DNA of 64,000 nucleotides. Source: Fragilaria radians. Its lineage: Eukaryota > Bacillariophyta > Fragilariophyceae > Fragilariales > Fragilariaceae. The stretch covers positions 468,643 through 532,642 of the forward strand of contig CAAAJI010000012.1 of the NCBI GenBank assembly GCA_900642245.1. Reading direction: 5' to 3'. How positions within the stretch are numbered: the first letter of the stretch is position 1; every line of letters begins with the position of its first letter. Positions 44,857-56,502 of this stretch are shown piece after piece. Position numbers and translations under genes: made by a program. The notes below the pieces were generated by a model, which saw only the letters and a list, made by a program, of their open reading frames with translations, had not been told where the DNA came from and ran no database searches.

Positions 44857-45504
44857 ATGACTTGTAAACTTGTTACAATAGTCTTCTTCAATTCCATATT
44901 GCAATGGTATTGCATGTCATCATCAGCTTTTATAAGTCCATCTGGAATATCAGCTGTCAATTCTAGAAAAAATCAAGTGAGTTCTGGTCGACACTTGAAC
45001 CAGATTGCGAGTCCCTTAGAAGAGATGGAACAACAAGAGGATAACGAAATCGAGGAAACGGATGAAGATTGGACTCGGGTCGCTGGTGGTTTCTTACCTA
45101 AGCTAAGGTCATCACCTTTCAATGGAATCCTTCGCAATAAACCTCAAATAGCCGAGGTTTCTTCACTTGAGGAATATAAACGAGAAGTTATAGATTGTGA
45201 GGAGGAACTCGTTGTGGTTAAATTTTACTCATCCTACTGTCGGTCATGTAAAAGCATGGCGCCATTATTTAGGAGAATGGCTAATAAGTGGCATGGAGAT
45301 GGAAGAGTTAAATTTGTACAGGTTCCAGTTACTAAGGAAAACGCTATTCTCCATCAAGGCCTGAGAATTCCCTCTGTGCCATACGGACACATCTATCACA
45401 AGAAAGGGGGGCTTGTTGAAGAATGCAAGATTAATAAAAAGGAATTCTCGTGCTTTTCCGACCTGTTGGATAATTACCTTGAAGAACATTGTGAAGCTGC
45501 ATGA
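44857..45504 (+). CDS. Plastid-targeted thioredoxin-like protein, CRSC active site
   Basis: 215 aa from ATG 44857; the frame extends upstream only to a TTG. A signal peptide ends in MSSSAF (Phe25 at +1), the diatom plastid import motif, followed by a Ser/Asn-rich transit region and an acidic linker. The thioredoxin fold starts at ~100: VVVKFYSSYCRSCKSMAPLF with redox Cys128 and Cys131, then VKFVQVPVTKENAIL, the cis-Pro loop IPSVPYGHIY and a final helix. The CRSC variant in place of CGPC occurs in atypical plastid thioredoxins of plants and algae (ACHT/Lilium type). A dithiol oxidoreductase role in the stroma is likely; its targets are unknown. Confidence 0.87.
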   Translation: MTCKLVTIVFFNSILQWYCMSSSAFISPSGISAVNSRKNQVSSGRHLNQIASPLEEMEQQEDNEIEETDEDWTRVAGGFLPKLRSSPFNGILRNKPQIAEVSSLEEYKREVIDCEEELVVVKFYSSYCRSCKSMAPLFRRMANKWHGDGRVKFVQVPVTKENAILHQGLRIPSVPYGHIYHKKGGLVEECKINKKEFSCFSDLLDNYLEEHCEAA

Positions 45505-46774
45505 GACGAAAAATGTCAATATGAAGGTGTACAAATTTGAATAACATCTACTCTTATATGTGGAGATGTGTAATCTTTTATCTTGATGATCATTTCCTTA
45601 GGATTTTTATTTCATAGCCTCGTCTTGCACTAGTTGCTTAAACTTTGATTGAATGAACCAAAACCATAAACCTGATTGAGGACTTAGTCATAATGGGGAA
45701 GTTATGATTAGCCATAATTTGAAATCCTTATCAATCTTGCAACTTACATGACTTGCCTCACAACTTGTACTAACCAGTTTACATGGCGAATATTTCCATT
45801 CCATTCACAGACGGTTCCTATGCAGCAAAAAGCATGTTGCTGTATTCTCAAGAACTGACCCACAAATTAAAGGACTTATGTATTGTCTCCAAAATTGCGA
45901 CACTTTTTGCTCGTTGCTGCATTCAATACTGCAATGCATGTAAAATATAAAATTCATCTTTTGATCCAATCTCAATTAATACTCAGCAATGACTTACCTC
46001 TGAGAAAATACATTTGACGATGAATCGTATAAAGGTAGGCTTCATAGATTCTCTTTGTTCAATTTCTTTCAGTAGCAAAACTTCCTTGGAAATAATATAC
46101 TATATAATGAAGCTGTTTTGCAAGCAGAAGCAATTTTTGAACTAGTATACAATTGTAGATGCACTTTCATGACAAGAAAGCACAACAATCCCTCTTGCAA
46201 GTATACGGGGAAACAACAAGGAAGAAATGAAGCTTGCAATTTTCAGAAAAGGTGAAGAAAAGCCAGTGATTTATAGAATGGGTCCATAAACTATTTGAGA
46301 ATACAGAAAATATCTGTACCAATGGCTCTTCAAGAGCACAGAATGGACAGCCATATTAATTACTTTGCTCACCCATGTACAAAATATGCAACTGGTCACC
46401 TGCTCATCATAAAAGTGTCACATAGACAGATACTGTAGCAGTTTCTGGTCCGTTAATGACAAAAAAGGTGAAACGAGATATTTGCTGATAACCTTTGGCA
46501 TACATGATAGACCAATCTAGATTCCATGCTGTTTGATCTCTTCAAACTGTATGTGCAATATTTCCTTAGGATGAAAATAAAGAAATCTGTAAGTCTTGAT
46601 TTGGACAACTCAGTTGTAGCTTCAAGCTCTTCAAAGTTTTTATGCCATTCTATTCCGTTTTTTGTCCGATGTTAACCGTCTAAGTTGGAAGTGAGTAACC
46701 TTAATGCTATAGTATTTTGGCCCCCTACATCCAAAATCGCAATTCTCATTCGGAAACAATTGTGACTAGGGGCC
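45505..46774. other. 1.3-kb spacer, nothing recognised
   Basis: Tandem same-strand genes flank it. No frame above 60 codons and no repeat seen. Confidence 0.5.
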
Positions 46775-48188
46775 ATGAATTATTGTATTCCTAATTCGGT
46801 CAGATCTTCAAGCAAAAGAATATGGTTTTCGCTCTTCATCATACTTCTTATGGCATATTCCGCAGTTTCAAATGAGGAGGCTTACGTGGAATCGGATGGA
46901 TCCATCTCAATAAATTGTCAGAATGAATACGACGAGTGTGAAACTTGGGCTAGCTCTGGCGAATGCAAGAAAAATCCAACATTTATGTTATTGCGCTGTT
47001 CTAAGGCGTGCCAAATGTGTGGCAAGTCAGATGAAGAAGTGGGATCGGAAATTTTAAGCTCATTAGAGGAGTTGAAAGAATTAAAACGCCAAGAAGAAGA
47101 GTAAGTATTGCCCTGAGAGAAAAACTCACTTGAAAGGCTGAGGGTACTTCTTTTTTTATTCTTAACCTTGCACTATTCACTACAAATATGATAGATTACG
47201 TCGCAATTATGGAGTCATACAAGCAACTGCATCAGTCGCATCGCAGGAGTTATTTGAGTCTATGGTAGACTACATGACAAACACGGTGATGGTGCAAGAT
47301 TTATTCGAACCAGTACGTGACCTTTGCAGCAATAAGTACAGAGATTGTATTGAATGGGCAAATGCTGGAGAATGCGATGCAAATCCATCTTTCATGAACA
47401 ATCATTGTGCCCCGGCTTGTCAATCCTGCCATCTTTTTATTTATGAGATACGTTGTCCATGGATTCCATCGAATGCCACGAACATATGGAAGAATCCTGG
47501 GGATCTGGACACAGCGTTTCGACGTATTGTTGAAGACAATCAGTTCTCTGTTCAAGTCCTTTCACAGCCTCCTAATGGTCCATGGGTATTAACAGTGGAT
47601 AACTTTCTCAATGATGAAGAGTGCAAAGGGCTTATTGAATTGGGGACTGAGAGAGGTTATGAGAAGTCAATGGATTTAGGTGCAATGAAGCCAGATGGAA
47701 CTTTTTCTGATTATGATAGTGGCGAACGAACATCAAGCAATACTTGGTGTTTGGATGAATGTTATACGGATGAAAGAACAAAGTCAGTTCTGGCTCGAAT
47801 CGAAAAATTGACTGGTGTCCCTGATGCCTATCAAGAATATTTACAACTTCTTCATTATGGGGAAGGACAATTTTATGGCCGGCATCATGATTATATTCCT
47901 CATCATAAGGATCGCGAAGAAGGTGTCCGGATCGCCACGGTGTTTTTGTATCTTAATGACGTTGATGCAGGTGGTGGAACAAATTTCCCCGATGTGGGAA
48001 ATATCACAGTCATGCCTAAGAAGGGAATGGCCCTAATCTGGCCATCAGTTTTGAATGATGACCCAAATGCCATAGATGAGCGAACCGATCATCAGGCTCT
48101 ACCTGTTGAAAAAGGTGTAAAGTATGGTGCTAATGCTTGGCTGCGTAATCGAAATTTTAAGGATCCTTTCAGTCGAGGCTGTGCCTAG
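46775..48188 (+). CDS. Prolyl 4-hydroxylase with two N-terminal ShKT domains
   Basis: Two exons, 46775-47100 and 47195-48188, with a 94-bp intron (GTAAGT...GATAG); 439 aa. A signal anchor (~16-33) puts the enzyme in the ER/Golgi lumen. Two six-Cys ShKT modules follow (~48-82 and ~153-187, the pattern CxxxxxxCxxWAxxGEC...C...CxxC), joined by a charged linker that contains the splice site. The catalytic 2-oxoglutarate/Fe(II) domain (~240-430) has iron ligands His339, Asp341 and His408 and the 2-oxoglutarate-binding Lys418 in KYGANAWL. The enzyme hydroxylates proline in secreted or wall proteins. ShKT is also found with P4H in plants and nematodes, usually as a single C-terminal copy, so an N-terminal pair is uncommon. 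Here it is a Cys-rich module, not a toxin. Confidence 0.9.
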
Positions 48189-49172
48189 GTATGGTTTCCG
48201 CATTTAAGTAGATGGAAGGATTTTAAGTATCTGCTGTTTCTCGGTTCTTGCTAGTATTGTTCAAAACGAAATATCCAGTTTCCCGTAATTGCGTATACTT
48301 CCTAAGTTGTTAACCATGACCAGCTTTGTTTCATAACCACCTGCGACTTGGAATTCATAGATAATTTCTTATTTTGGGTTATGATCTGGATTTGTGTATC
48401 ATGAGTGCTTTCAGCGGCTACAGGAACTTGCGCGCTCATGCAATCAACTGGATTTGACTTTAACTTTAAGTTGCATTCATGTTGAATAAAACTGAAATAT
48501 TCCGGCTTTTATCAGTCCTGGTATTGCTTTGATATTGATCGTTTCGCACGCATTGTATTAGAAAATTAGTTTTTTCAAGATGAAACAAAGAATAACTCGT
48601 CAGGTGATCCAAATTGGTGGTTCACAAACAAATGCCATCCTCAAACTGAATGTAGGAGTATCTTCATAGAGAATATTGATCTTGGCTTAAAGTATCATGA
48701 TACAAAATTATAGTGACTTTCAAAAAGCAGAATTCTCCAAAACTCTGTGATCTCTAGACATCTAGTATACTGGGCACATAAAGTTGTCAAATTCCATACA
48801 TTATGGGGTGCTTGAATAAGAACATCTTATGATGTAATGCAAAGTGCATGTATTCTATTGATCATTGAATGCTATAATGAATCAATTCATACAACCATCG
48901 GTGTTGAATAAGTATAGTCCTCTTTTGAGAATATTGTTCGGATTATTTTTACGAAAACGTTGGATTCGTGCCAAATACTACCTACTTGTCTACTGCTCCA
49001 TAGTTTTCAGAAGAAGGTCTAAGTGTCTGCCGAATTGAATCGAAATTGAAGCGTACAGGTTTACTATGGGACCAGTACTTAATCCAACTATGATTATTTG
49101 TTGATGACTCGTCTTCATTTGTAGCAGATAAAGAATTCAGCAATCATTCGTTCTAACGTTGAATTGATAACC
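48189..49172. other. 1-kb spacer, nothing recognised
   Basis: Tandem same-strand genes flank it. No gene or repeat seen. Confidence 0.5.
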
Positions 49173-50321
49173 ATGGCAAGATCTGGCCGTGGACGTCCGG
49201 ATTATAACCGAGTTGCTCGCACAGAGGATGAAGAACTTCCAAAGGGAATAGGAGTTGCAGCTTCGGAGAAAAGCCAAGACGAAAAAGCAATTCTTCCAAA
49301 ACAGGAAAATGGACAAAACTTGATCAATGTTGTTATTTTGGATCCAGCTCAAAACAAGTTTGATGTATCTGTTGATCCATTATGGACTGTGGCTAGATTG
49401 AAGGTTGAGGGAGAAAGTATTCATAAAATACCAACAAACCAACAACGATTGATTTTCATGGGGCAATTACTTACCGATGATATGATTCTTCAAAATGCAA
49501 AAATTATGAAAGAGGGAACAATCATTCACTTGTTTCCTAAACCACGAGTTGTGGTTCAGGACAATAATCATGCAGAAGAAGCTACATCTAATCGAGATCC
49601 CGGTGGTGCACATGTTCCACAAATCATCCTTGCCCCGGATGAAGCAGAGATGAGATCTCAAATTCTTGTTTTAGGATCACCTGAATTTATGGATACGTCA
49701 AACAACGTGAAGCTCCTTAGTTTTTTGCTTCTCATAATGACATCCATGGAGTTATTGGCTTTGTTTACCATTATACTCGGGGTGCCGCCTTCGGAAATGG
49801 ATGAAGCTGAGGTTGACGATACAATGCAAATGGACGATTCCATGCATCATCCAAACCATTACAACGGAGGCGATGTCAGAACATGGAGGAACTCTGACTA
49901 TTTTGATCTAGCGTTGAACCTCTTTGGATTTTACTCTGCGATGTTGGGAATAAAAGCAACTAACGAAAGTACCCGTCGCTTAGCATTTCGATACCTTGTC
50001 AGCACTGTGATATGTGGAATTCTTTGGAATGCGTTTTATTACTATCTTAATTTTGAAGTGGAGCAAGAAGTTGACAAAGAGCAGCACAAGGAGAATGAAT
50101 CTAACGAACCATTACACACCACAAAAGAATACCTTATACAGGCATTTTTTGCCATACTTATTCCAATGATGATTTGGATCTTGTGCTGCTTAAGAGCATA
50201 TCAATTCCACTCTCTTTTGTATGAGGCTGAAAGGGAAGCTGAGGAAAGGATTCAAAGTGAGATCAGAATGATGGAGGAAGGTCACGATGCTTCTACTCCA
50301 GGAGCTAGTGTGGAGATGTAA
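49173..50321 (+). CDS. Ubiquitin-like domain protein with four membrane helices
   Basis: 382 aa from ATG 49173 (the open frame starts at a TTG nine bases earlier). Residues ~51-125 form a ubiquitin-like domain: INVVILDPAQNKFDVSVDP, TVARLKVEGESIHKIP and the clear QQRLIFMGQLLTDD turn, then IMKEGTIIHLF. There is no C-terminal Gly-Gly, so it is an integral domain and not a modifier. Membrane segments lie at ~178-200, 243-265, 268-292 and 321-345, with an acidic Met/His-rich loop between the first two and a charged, coiled-coil-like tail. The layout resembles ER proteins that link to the proteasome or ERAD machinery (for example HERP-like or TMUB-like), but no exact family is claimed. Confidence 0.8.
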   Translation: MARSGRGRPDYNRVARTEDEELPKGIGVAASEKSQDEKAILPKQENGQNLINVVILDPAQNKFDVSVDPLWTVARLKVEGESIHKIPTNQQRLIFMGQLLTDDMILQNAKIMKEGTIIHLFPKPRVVVQDNNHAEEATSNRDPGGAHVPQIILAPDEAEMRSQILVLGSPEFMDTSNNVKLLSFLLLIMTSMELLALFTIILGVPPSEMDEAEVDDTMQMDDSMHHPNHYNGGDVRTWRNSDYFDLALNLFGFYSAMLGIKATNESTRRLAFRYLVSTVICGILWNAFYYYLNFEVEQEVDKEQHKENESNEPLHTTKEYLIQAFFAILIPMMIWILCCLRAYQFHSLLYEAEREAEERIQSEIRMMEEGHDASTPGASVEM

Positions 50322-51288
50322 CGAGGCTAGTGATAGTACATTGTGATAGTACATTTGGAATTCAGGTGTTCATTCCAAATCATTTGTATTTATCACAGAG
50401 CTATAGTTTAACATGTTTTTAATACAAGTAGTAGATTCTCTGGTAGCTGTGATCTTGCGTAACTTTACTATTCTAAGAGGTTGTTCAAACTGAAACAAGG
50501 AGAAAAGACTGTATTAAGTAAAGTTAAGTGGCTGAAAGAGTCACATCTGGCTAAAGCTCATGGCTTTGCAAATCCTTGTCTCCCTCTGTGATTCTAGGAG
50601 ATATTATTCACTATGAACCATTATGAATATCTAAGCCACAATCGTTTTTCGATACACTGATTGAATAGAATGATGAATTAATCCATGATCAACAAATCAA
50701 AATTATCAACTGGATTATAAGAGGCCTTTAGATTGAAGAAAAATTATAGCTATCTCAATTGCAGTCATTAGCATGTTGACCATTGAGTTCAGATTCAGTG
50801 ACGCATGTATGCCAAAGCCAACAAATATAATAGCATCTTGTCACAATAAAAAGATACTCTGTCTTTACGCAAAAACTTCACAAAGTAAAAAGTACTTTTG
50901 CCCTGATAATAAAGCCAATTATTCTAGAAGATGCTTCAGTGATTTTTGTCAATTTTATTGAAGACAAAAAGCATGACGCTACAGAATACAAAAAATCATT
51001 TACGAAAGATTAACTTATATTAAAAAAAATGCAACCTTCTTTATTTAGTGAAATCATTAGACGAATTTATCTGTGTCATTGGCAAGGCAAGTGTAGTTAA
51101 ACCTGATGTAATGCATATCACGCGTTAAAGATGGCTTCAACGATTTCCCTGAAAAACTAACGAAATCATGGTTTGGGCGTCACTGTACAGATTATTTATT
51201 ACATTATTCCTAAGGATGAGGTTAATTGGTGAAGAAATACCATAATCGCCACAACCATTGAAAATCAGGAAAATAAATCAGCGAATCC
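50322..51288. other. 1-kb spacer, nothing recognised
   Basis: No gene seen; a 62-codon frame at 50773-50961 lacks features. AT-rich. Confidence 0.5.
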
Positions 51289-52383
51289 ATGAAGGTGACC
51301 CATGCTGAGGATTCAATAGCGGTTAAGAGCTTCAAAGATATCTTACAGAAAGTGGATAGTACTCTACTTCCAGCTATAAAGTTGCATCGATCATCAACAG
51401 ACTTCTTAGCAAGAAAGGATGAATTGGACTTTTTGGCTGTCAAGAATTCTTTGCTCCTTTCGTATCTAATGGATTTAACCTACCACTTTTCGCAAGCACT
51501 GCAAAGCAAGAGTGGTAGTATCGAACGACTGACAGAAATGAGAACTGCTCTGGAGAAAGTACGCCCTCTAGAAAAAAAGATGAGGTATCAACTAGACAAA
51601 TTGTTATCATTGAATGTCAACAGTGCGTCGTTTGCTATTGCGGGTAATCAGGAAGACCCTTTATCGTATCGTCCGAATCCTTCATCTCTTAAAGGGGAAG
51701 AAGAAGACGGTCAGAACGGAGAAGATATCGACAATGATTCTACCATTGAAGATGTCCCATCAAACAGCGTCCATGACAAAGATTTGGCTCATGTGAAACA
51801 AACACTCGAACTTTCCAGGGTAAAGGAAGATAAATCAGCCATACCATCTGATGTCTATCGTGCTCCCCGAATGGCAGCTGTGCCCTATCCTTCGAATGGC
51901 TTGAGTACGATGGATAAGGAAAAGCGTGTGAACAAGAAAATTCGCACAACCGAGTTGGCTCATACTCTGAAAGAAATGTACACGGATGCTCCAGAACAGG
52001 AAGATATGCACGGAGGCGTCGACTTTGGTAAACAGCGAGATGCCTCTAGACGCTTAATGGAAATAGAGCGCGAAAAGACTCGTTTCGAAGAAGATAACAT
52101 GATTCGTCTGACAACATCTCGAAAGCACAAGAAGGAACGAAAGAAATTGATGCGAGAAGAGAGCAGCAACTTGAGTGCGATTTCGGATATACGTAGTCTT
52201 AGTCGTAGCGTAAGTACTGCATTTGAAACCAAATCACAAACGTCAAATTCCAAGAACGGCTCTACCGATGAGATGGCAACAAGGAAGGAGAAACGATCGG
52301 ATCGTGGACCTTCCAATCCATTACAAAAAGAACTTTTTGGAATGAGGGATCCTTCGAAACGAAAAAAATCCAAGCGATATTAA
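51289..52383 (+). CDS. LCP5/NGDN: Lcp5/neuroguidin-like (Sas10/C1D family) ribosome-biogenesis protein
   Basis: 364 aa, single exon. The N-terminal ~100 residues form the Sas10/C1D helical domain: LPAIKL, DFLAVKNSLLLSYLMDLTYHF, and a VRPLEKKMRYQLDKLL-type helix, which is characteristic. The signature DPLSYRPNPSSL and VYRAPRMAAVPY segments of the Lcp5/neuroguidin branch follow at ~125 and ~195. The C-terminal half is very basic with KHKKERKKL and KRKKSKRY nucleolar-type clusters. Family members join the U3 snoRNP small-subunit processome that matures 18S rRNA. It is convergent with the Obg gene, 228 bp apart. Assignment by motif is good. Confidence 0.86.
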   Translation: MKVTHAEDSIAVKSFKDILQKVDSTLLPAIKLHRSSTDFLARKDELDFLAVKNSLLLSYLMDLTYHFSQALQSKSGSIERLTEMRTALEKVRPLEKKMRYQLDKLLSLNVNSASFAIAGNQEDPLSYRPNPSSLKGEEEDGQNGEDIDNDSTIEDVPSNSVHDKDLAHVKQTLELSRVKEDKSAIPSDVYRAPRMAAVPYPSNGLSTMDKEKRVNKKIRTTELAHTLKEMYTDAPEQEDMHGGVDFGKQRDASRRLMEIEREKTRFEEDNMIRLTTSRKHKKERKKLMREESSNLSAISDIRSLSRSVSTAFETKSQTSNSKNGSTDEMATRKEKRSDRGPSNPLQKELFGMRDPSKRKKSKRY

Positions 52384-52611
52384 ATTTATAGAGATGATAT
52401 AGACAGCATTTCTATGTGTATACTTTTGGAATGGTTGCTGCAATGTATTTTTATGATAATTTTTCTGTATTCCTAATTATGATCAAGACCATGCATGTGC
52501 CTTTCGTCTTTTATTGAGTTAAAGTTGTTAAGATTTGAGTAAAAAGATAGTTTTCCTCTAAAATATCTACCTTCTGAGCCCTACTTGGACACAAACTGGT
52601 GGGAACCTACG

Positions 52612-54131
52612 TTACAATTTAGATTGCTTAACCTTAATCACAAAACTTGCCAACCGTGACATGAGTTCATCGACTCCATCTTTGTCTTTGGCACTCATGG
52701 ACATGAGCCTCGAGTGCGTCATAACATTTTTAAGCATTGATTCCAATTCCTCCCTACTATATCTTGTTACGAGTCCTTTCTCCCAGTCTTCTGTCTTTCC
52801 CTCATAAACATCTATTTTGTTGATGACAACCACTTGTGGCATATTGGCTAGATGACCGGACCCATATTGACATATTTCCCGATTTAGCATCTCAAAATCT
52901 GCGATAGGATCATTGGAGGTAGCATCAACAATATGAAGGATGACATGACATCGCTCCACATGTCGTAAAAATGCAAGGCCTAGTCCTACACCTTTCGATG
53001 CACCAGCAACGAGACCAGGAACGTCACAAAGAATAAGCCCGGCACTCCCGGATCCCTCTAATGTTGTTGCATCAGATGAATGCGAATTTTCGCCATGTTT
53101 GTTTTCTTCCGATGGAATCCACACACCAAGGTTGGGTATGACTGTGGTGAAGGGGTACTGCAATTTACCATATCTCAGAAATGGGAATGAGAAAGTGATA
53201 AAACACCAATGTTTCGACTTACGTTTGCAATTTTTGGTTTAGCCCTCGTGACGGATGCTAGAAACGTACTTTTTCCTGCATTTGGTACTCCAACAAGTGC
53301 TACATCAGCAACAATCTTGAGAATTAACTTCAGCCGCTTACGTTCTCCCCGAACGGGAGGATTCCGTAATCTTTTGACACCACGACCATAAAACTTGCCA
53401 GCTACACCAGAGCCTTCTCCCCCGTCACCTCCTCGAGCGATAATCAACCGGGGTGTTTCCATGTTTATCGATCCTAATGTAATATGATCAACAGAACAGA
53501 CTTTTCCTTCCTCGGATATGATATCGATTTCCTCTTGAATCATAGTTCCTGGTGGAACTCGAATGATAACATCCTGTCCCCATGCACCATTTTTTAAGCG
53601 TCTATCTCCATCACTTCCACTTTCGGCTCGAAAGGATTTTGGACGGACAGCCAATTCTTGATTCTTGGTAGCCCCAGAGCCCCCAAACGAGTTGGGTCGC
53701 CATCCTTGTGTAAGTCCTGCTAATGTATTTAAGGATTCGTCCATGAGCAGAATTACATTTCCCCCGCGACCTCCATCTCCCCCATCGGGTGGTCCCTGTT
53801 GACCACCGACACCTTTCTTGTACGTTGACGACCCCTGACCTCCACTTCCTGCTCTTACAAAAATAATAGCCTCATCAAAGAATGAGTATTCATTTGTACT
53901 TAAATCGATCGAATCAGATTCTAGGTCTTCGTCGCTCCCTATTGATGTGTCTCGGGACTTCAAATCGTTGATATCTGAATTGGGAGCAAAGTATGTGACA
54001 GAATCTTCTTGCTCTTGTCCTTTTGGTACTGAATACAGTCTATTGTTTAGGGCAAGCCTCGGCACAGGAACAAATAGAAATGAGACTGATTTCGTAACGA
54101 TACAGAGTATTGCAAAAATTCGTATATCCAT
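52612..54131 (-). CDS. obgC: Obg GTPase, plastid-targeted
   Basis: Two exons, 54131-53223 and 53157-52612, with a 65-bp intron (GTAAGT...TTGCAG) inside the switch region; splicing restores AKPKIAN-YPFTTVIPNLG. 484 aa from ATG 54131 (the frame opens at TTG). The presequence ends SVSF at Phe18. The glycine-rich Obg fold occupies ~75-235 (GSGGQGSSTYKKG, GPPDGGDGGRGGNV). G motifs: G1 GVPNAGKST, G3 DVPGLVAGAS, G4 NKID, G5 SAKD. Obg proteins bind the large ribosomal subunit and support its assembly; in plastids the ObgC homologue is needed for ribosome and thylakoid formation. The usual C-terminal variable domain is absent. Firm identification. Confidence 0.92.
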
Positions 54132-55475
54132 CAATTTTTTCTATTTTCTTGATGATTTTTTGTTTTATGGTGAAACACGGTGCTAATGCTAATGAGACTG
54201 TACCATACCTACATTTACAAGTAAATTTTAAATTAGAAATAAGTGGTCATCGGAGGACAGGATCAACCCAAAGAAGGCAGATCTCGCCCCTCAAGAAATG
54301 TTCCTTGGATCCCTACAATATGTTTAGATTAAGTGTTTCATGTCATGAAGTTCAAATCAAAATTATAAGTCTGTTTCACATTGAGATATCTTGAAAGACA
54401 TAGCAAGAAATGATTTACTTTCAATACAATTTTATGACTCTTCTCGCGTAACTTCACATAAATCCAATATTCTCAAATTTCACGCACCAAAGGTCAGAGA
54501 CACGAAAACTGGTATCACCTTAGCAGCTCCTATACGTCTAACTGCACGATTATTTTCTGCTCAATTCTGTGGCGGGGTGAGGGGGAAGAAAAAAATCTAT
54601 TAAGGGCCAAAGTATGAGTACATAGTATCTCAAGTAACTAAAGACAGTTCAAGGATCAAAATAAATCCCAGAGAAAGGCTGATAGAGGAAGATTCTTCAA
54701 GCAGTTACATTACTATATTGATACATGTTTCATTAGTCCAAAATATTGTACATATTTACAAGCTACTATTTTTCAAAGGAAATGTAAGCAATTGAAAAAT
54801 CTAGTTAAATCCTAACATTCGTAACAATTGAATGGGTCCTACCAGTTAATAACTTGTAAATTTGAATATTTGTGGTATGAAAGAAGAAAAGGTATCTCAT
54901 GAATTCAGCAGCGGAGAAAGTCTAGGAAGAAGCCAATAGCCCAAGTATCATTTGAATATGATTAGGACTAAAACAGATGCTTCCTGTTTTCCAAGAGGTG
55001 AAGCTTATCTGATTTGAGGAGTTTTGCTTCAACTGGGAAAGACATTAGGTTTAGGCATGTATTGAAAACTTCTTTATATGTTTCTGCTTAGGAACTACAT
55101 TTAGATATAGATGAAGACTTAAAGTGAAGTTCTTGATGAATTAGACCCCTTCTTGAAAGTTCAGAATTCCATGGGTGCTCTGCATCTTGCACAACTTGGT
55201 ACAATTCAAGTATCGTCGATGGCACGAAGGACATAAATCTGAAAGCAACAATGAAGCAAGTATTCGTTAGCATCGTGGAAGAGGTGCTTCTATCAATCCC
55301 ACTGTTTGACTACATTTCATGTTCAGTTAAACATTTACAGTCCTAATGTTGCGTCTTTCACTTTAGTTTTCATTTTGGCTTCGTGTGATCGATGAATGAG
55401 AACCCCAAAAGTTGAGCGCGTCACCAAGGGATTCACCTGAAGTGTCATAAACCAAAAGAGGGAAGTAAATTCACG
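54132..55475. other. 1.3-kb spacer between divergent genes, nothing recognised
   Basis: Promoter regions of Obg (-) and the dehydrogenase (+). Only short, motif-free frames (for example 54391-54603). Confidence 0.45.
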
Positions 55476-56502
55476 ATGCGAGCTCGAATCAACCAGGTAA
55501 AGAGTGCTAAATGTTCACAATTACACATCAGTTTATCAAGCTTTATGCTAATCTCTATTTAATTTTGGATACAAGTCTTTTAACGCTAAGTCTTTTCTTA
55601 GGCGATTTCATTCCACGAACTCATTTGAAAAAGTTGGAGTTGTTGGGCTTGGACTCATGGGACATGGAATTTGTCAAGTTGCTGCCACATCTGGAGTGCA
55701 TTCTTCCATTGTAGCATATGAATCAGAAATGAGGTTTCTAGAGAGCGGTCGGGCACGAATTGAAGCTTCTGTTGCAAAACTTGTTGCGAAAGAGAAATTA
55801 ACAAAAGAGCAGGCAGATGCTCATCTTAACAGGATTACCTTCACAACTGATATCACGCTGCTTACAGACGCAGACTTCATTGTAGAAGCTGTAATTGAAA
55901 ACCTGCAGCTTAAAAAGGATCTATACGGAAGATTGGGCGAAATTTGCGACCCAAAAACTATTTTTGCATCCAATACTTCATCTTTATCAATATCAGAGAT
56001 GGCATCATTTTCTGGTCGTCCAGAGAACTTTGTTGGAGTTCACTTTTTTAATCCAGTCCAAATTATGAAGCTAGTGGAGGTTATCAAAACAGATAAGACA
56101 GATGACGCAGTTTTCGACAAAGCCTATCAATGGGTTACAGATATTGGCAAAGTCCCCGTTAGTTGTGGTGATACACCCGGATTTATAGTCAATCGTCTCC
56201 TCGTTCCCTCACTCATGCAAGCAATGCTTTTGCTTGATAGAAAGGATGCGTCAGTACGAGATATCGATGTATCGATGCAACTGGGAGCAGGGCATCCTAT
56301 GGGGCCATTGCATCTTGCCGACTACATCGGATTAGATACATGCCTTTACATAGTAGAGGGTTGGGTGGAAAAGTATCCAAATGAACCGGCATTTATTATT
56401 CCAAACTGCTTGAAAGAGATGGTGAAATCAGGAAATCTTGGAAGGAAGACTGGAAAAGGCTTCTATGAGTGGAGTGGTGACAAAAGAGGGGATCCAGCTT
56501 GA
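55476..56502 (+). CDS. 3-hydroxyacyl-CoA (3-hydroxybutyryl-CoA) dehydrogenase, mitochondrial
   Basis: Two exons: 55476-55496 (seven codons) and 55591-56502, with a 94-bp intron (GTAAAG...GCTAAG; CTAAT branch site ~40 nt before the acceptor). 310 aa. The joined N-terminus, MRARINQ plus SFLRRFHSTNSF, is a basic Arg/Ser-rich mitochondrial presequence. The NAD-binding motif GLGLMGHG follows, then VEAVIENLQLK, SNTSSLSI, the catalytic His in GVHFFNPVQIMKLVEV, and the C-terminal domain with DTPGFIVNRLL, GAGHPMGPLHLADYIGLD and GRKTGKGFYEW. The length matches monofunctional HBD/HAD enzymes (~280-310 aa), not the multifunctional protein. It oxidises 3-hydroxyacyl-CoA with NAD+ in beta-oxidation. A different acceptor (GGCG at 55592) would break phase. 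Confidence 0.92.

Noticed and set aside
46900..47400. ShKT domains read as a toxin gene
   Set aside because: The Cys-rich modules are fused in frame to a prolyl 4-hydroxylase with complete active site; this is a known domain partner and not a toxin.
55592..55600. Acceptor at TTCTTAG for the dehydrogenase intron
   Set aside because: Using it gives a frameshift relative to the seven-codon first exon; the earlier GCTAAG acceptor at 55590 keeps phase and completes a mitochondrial presequence.
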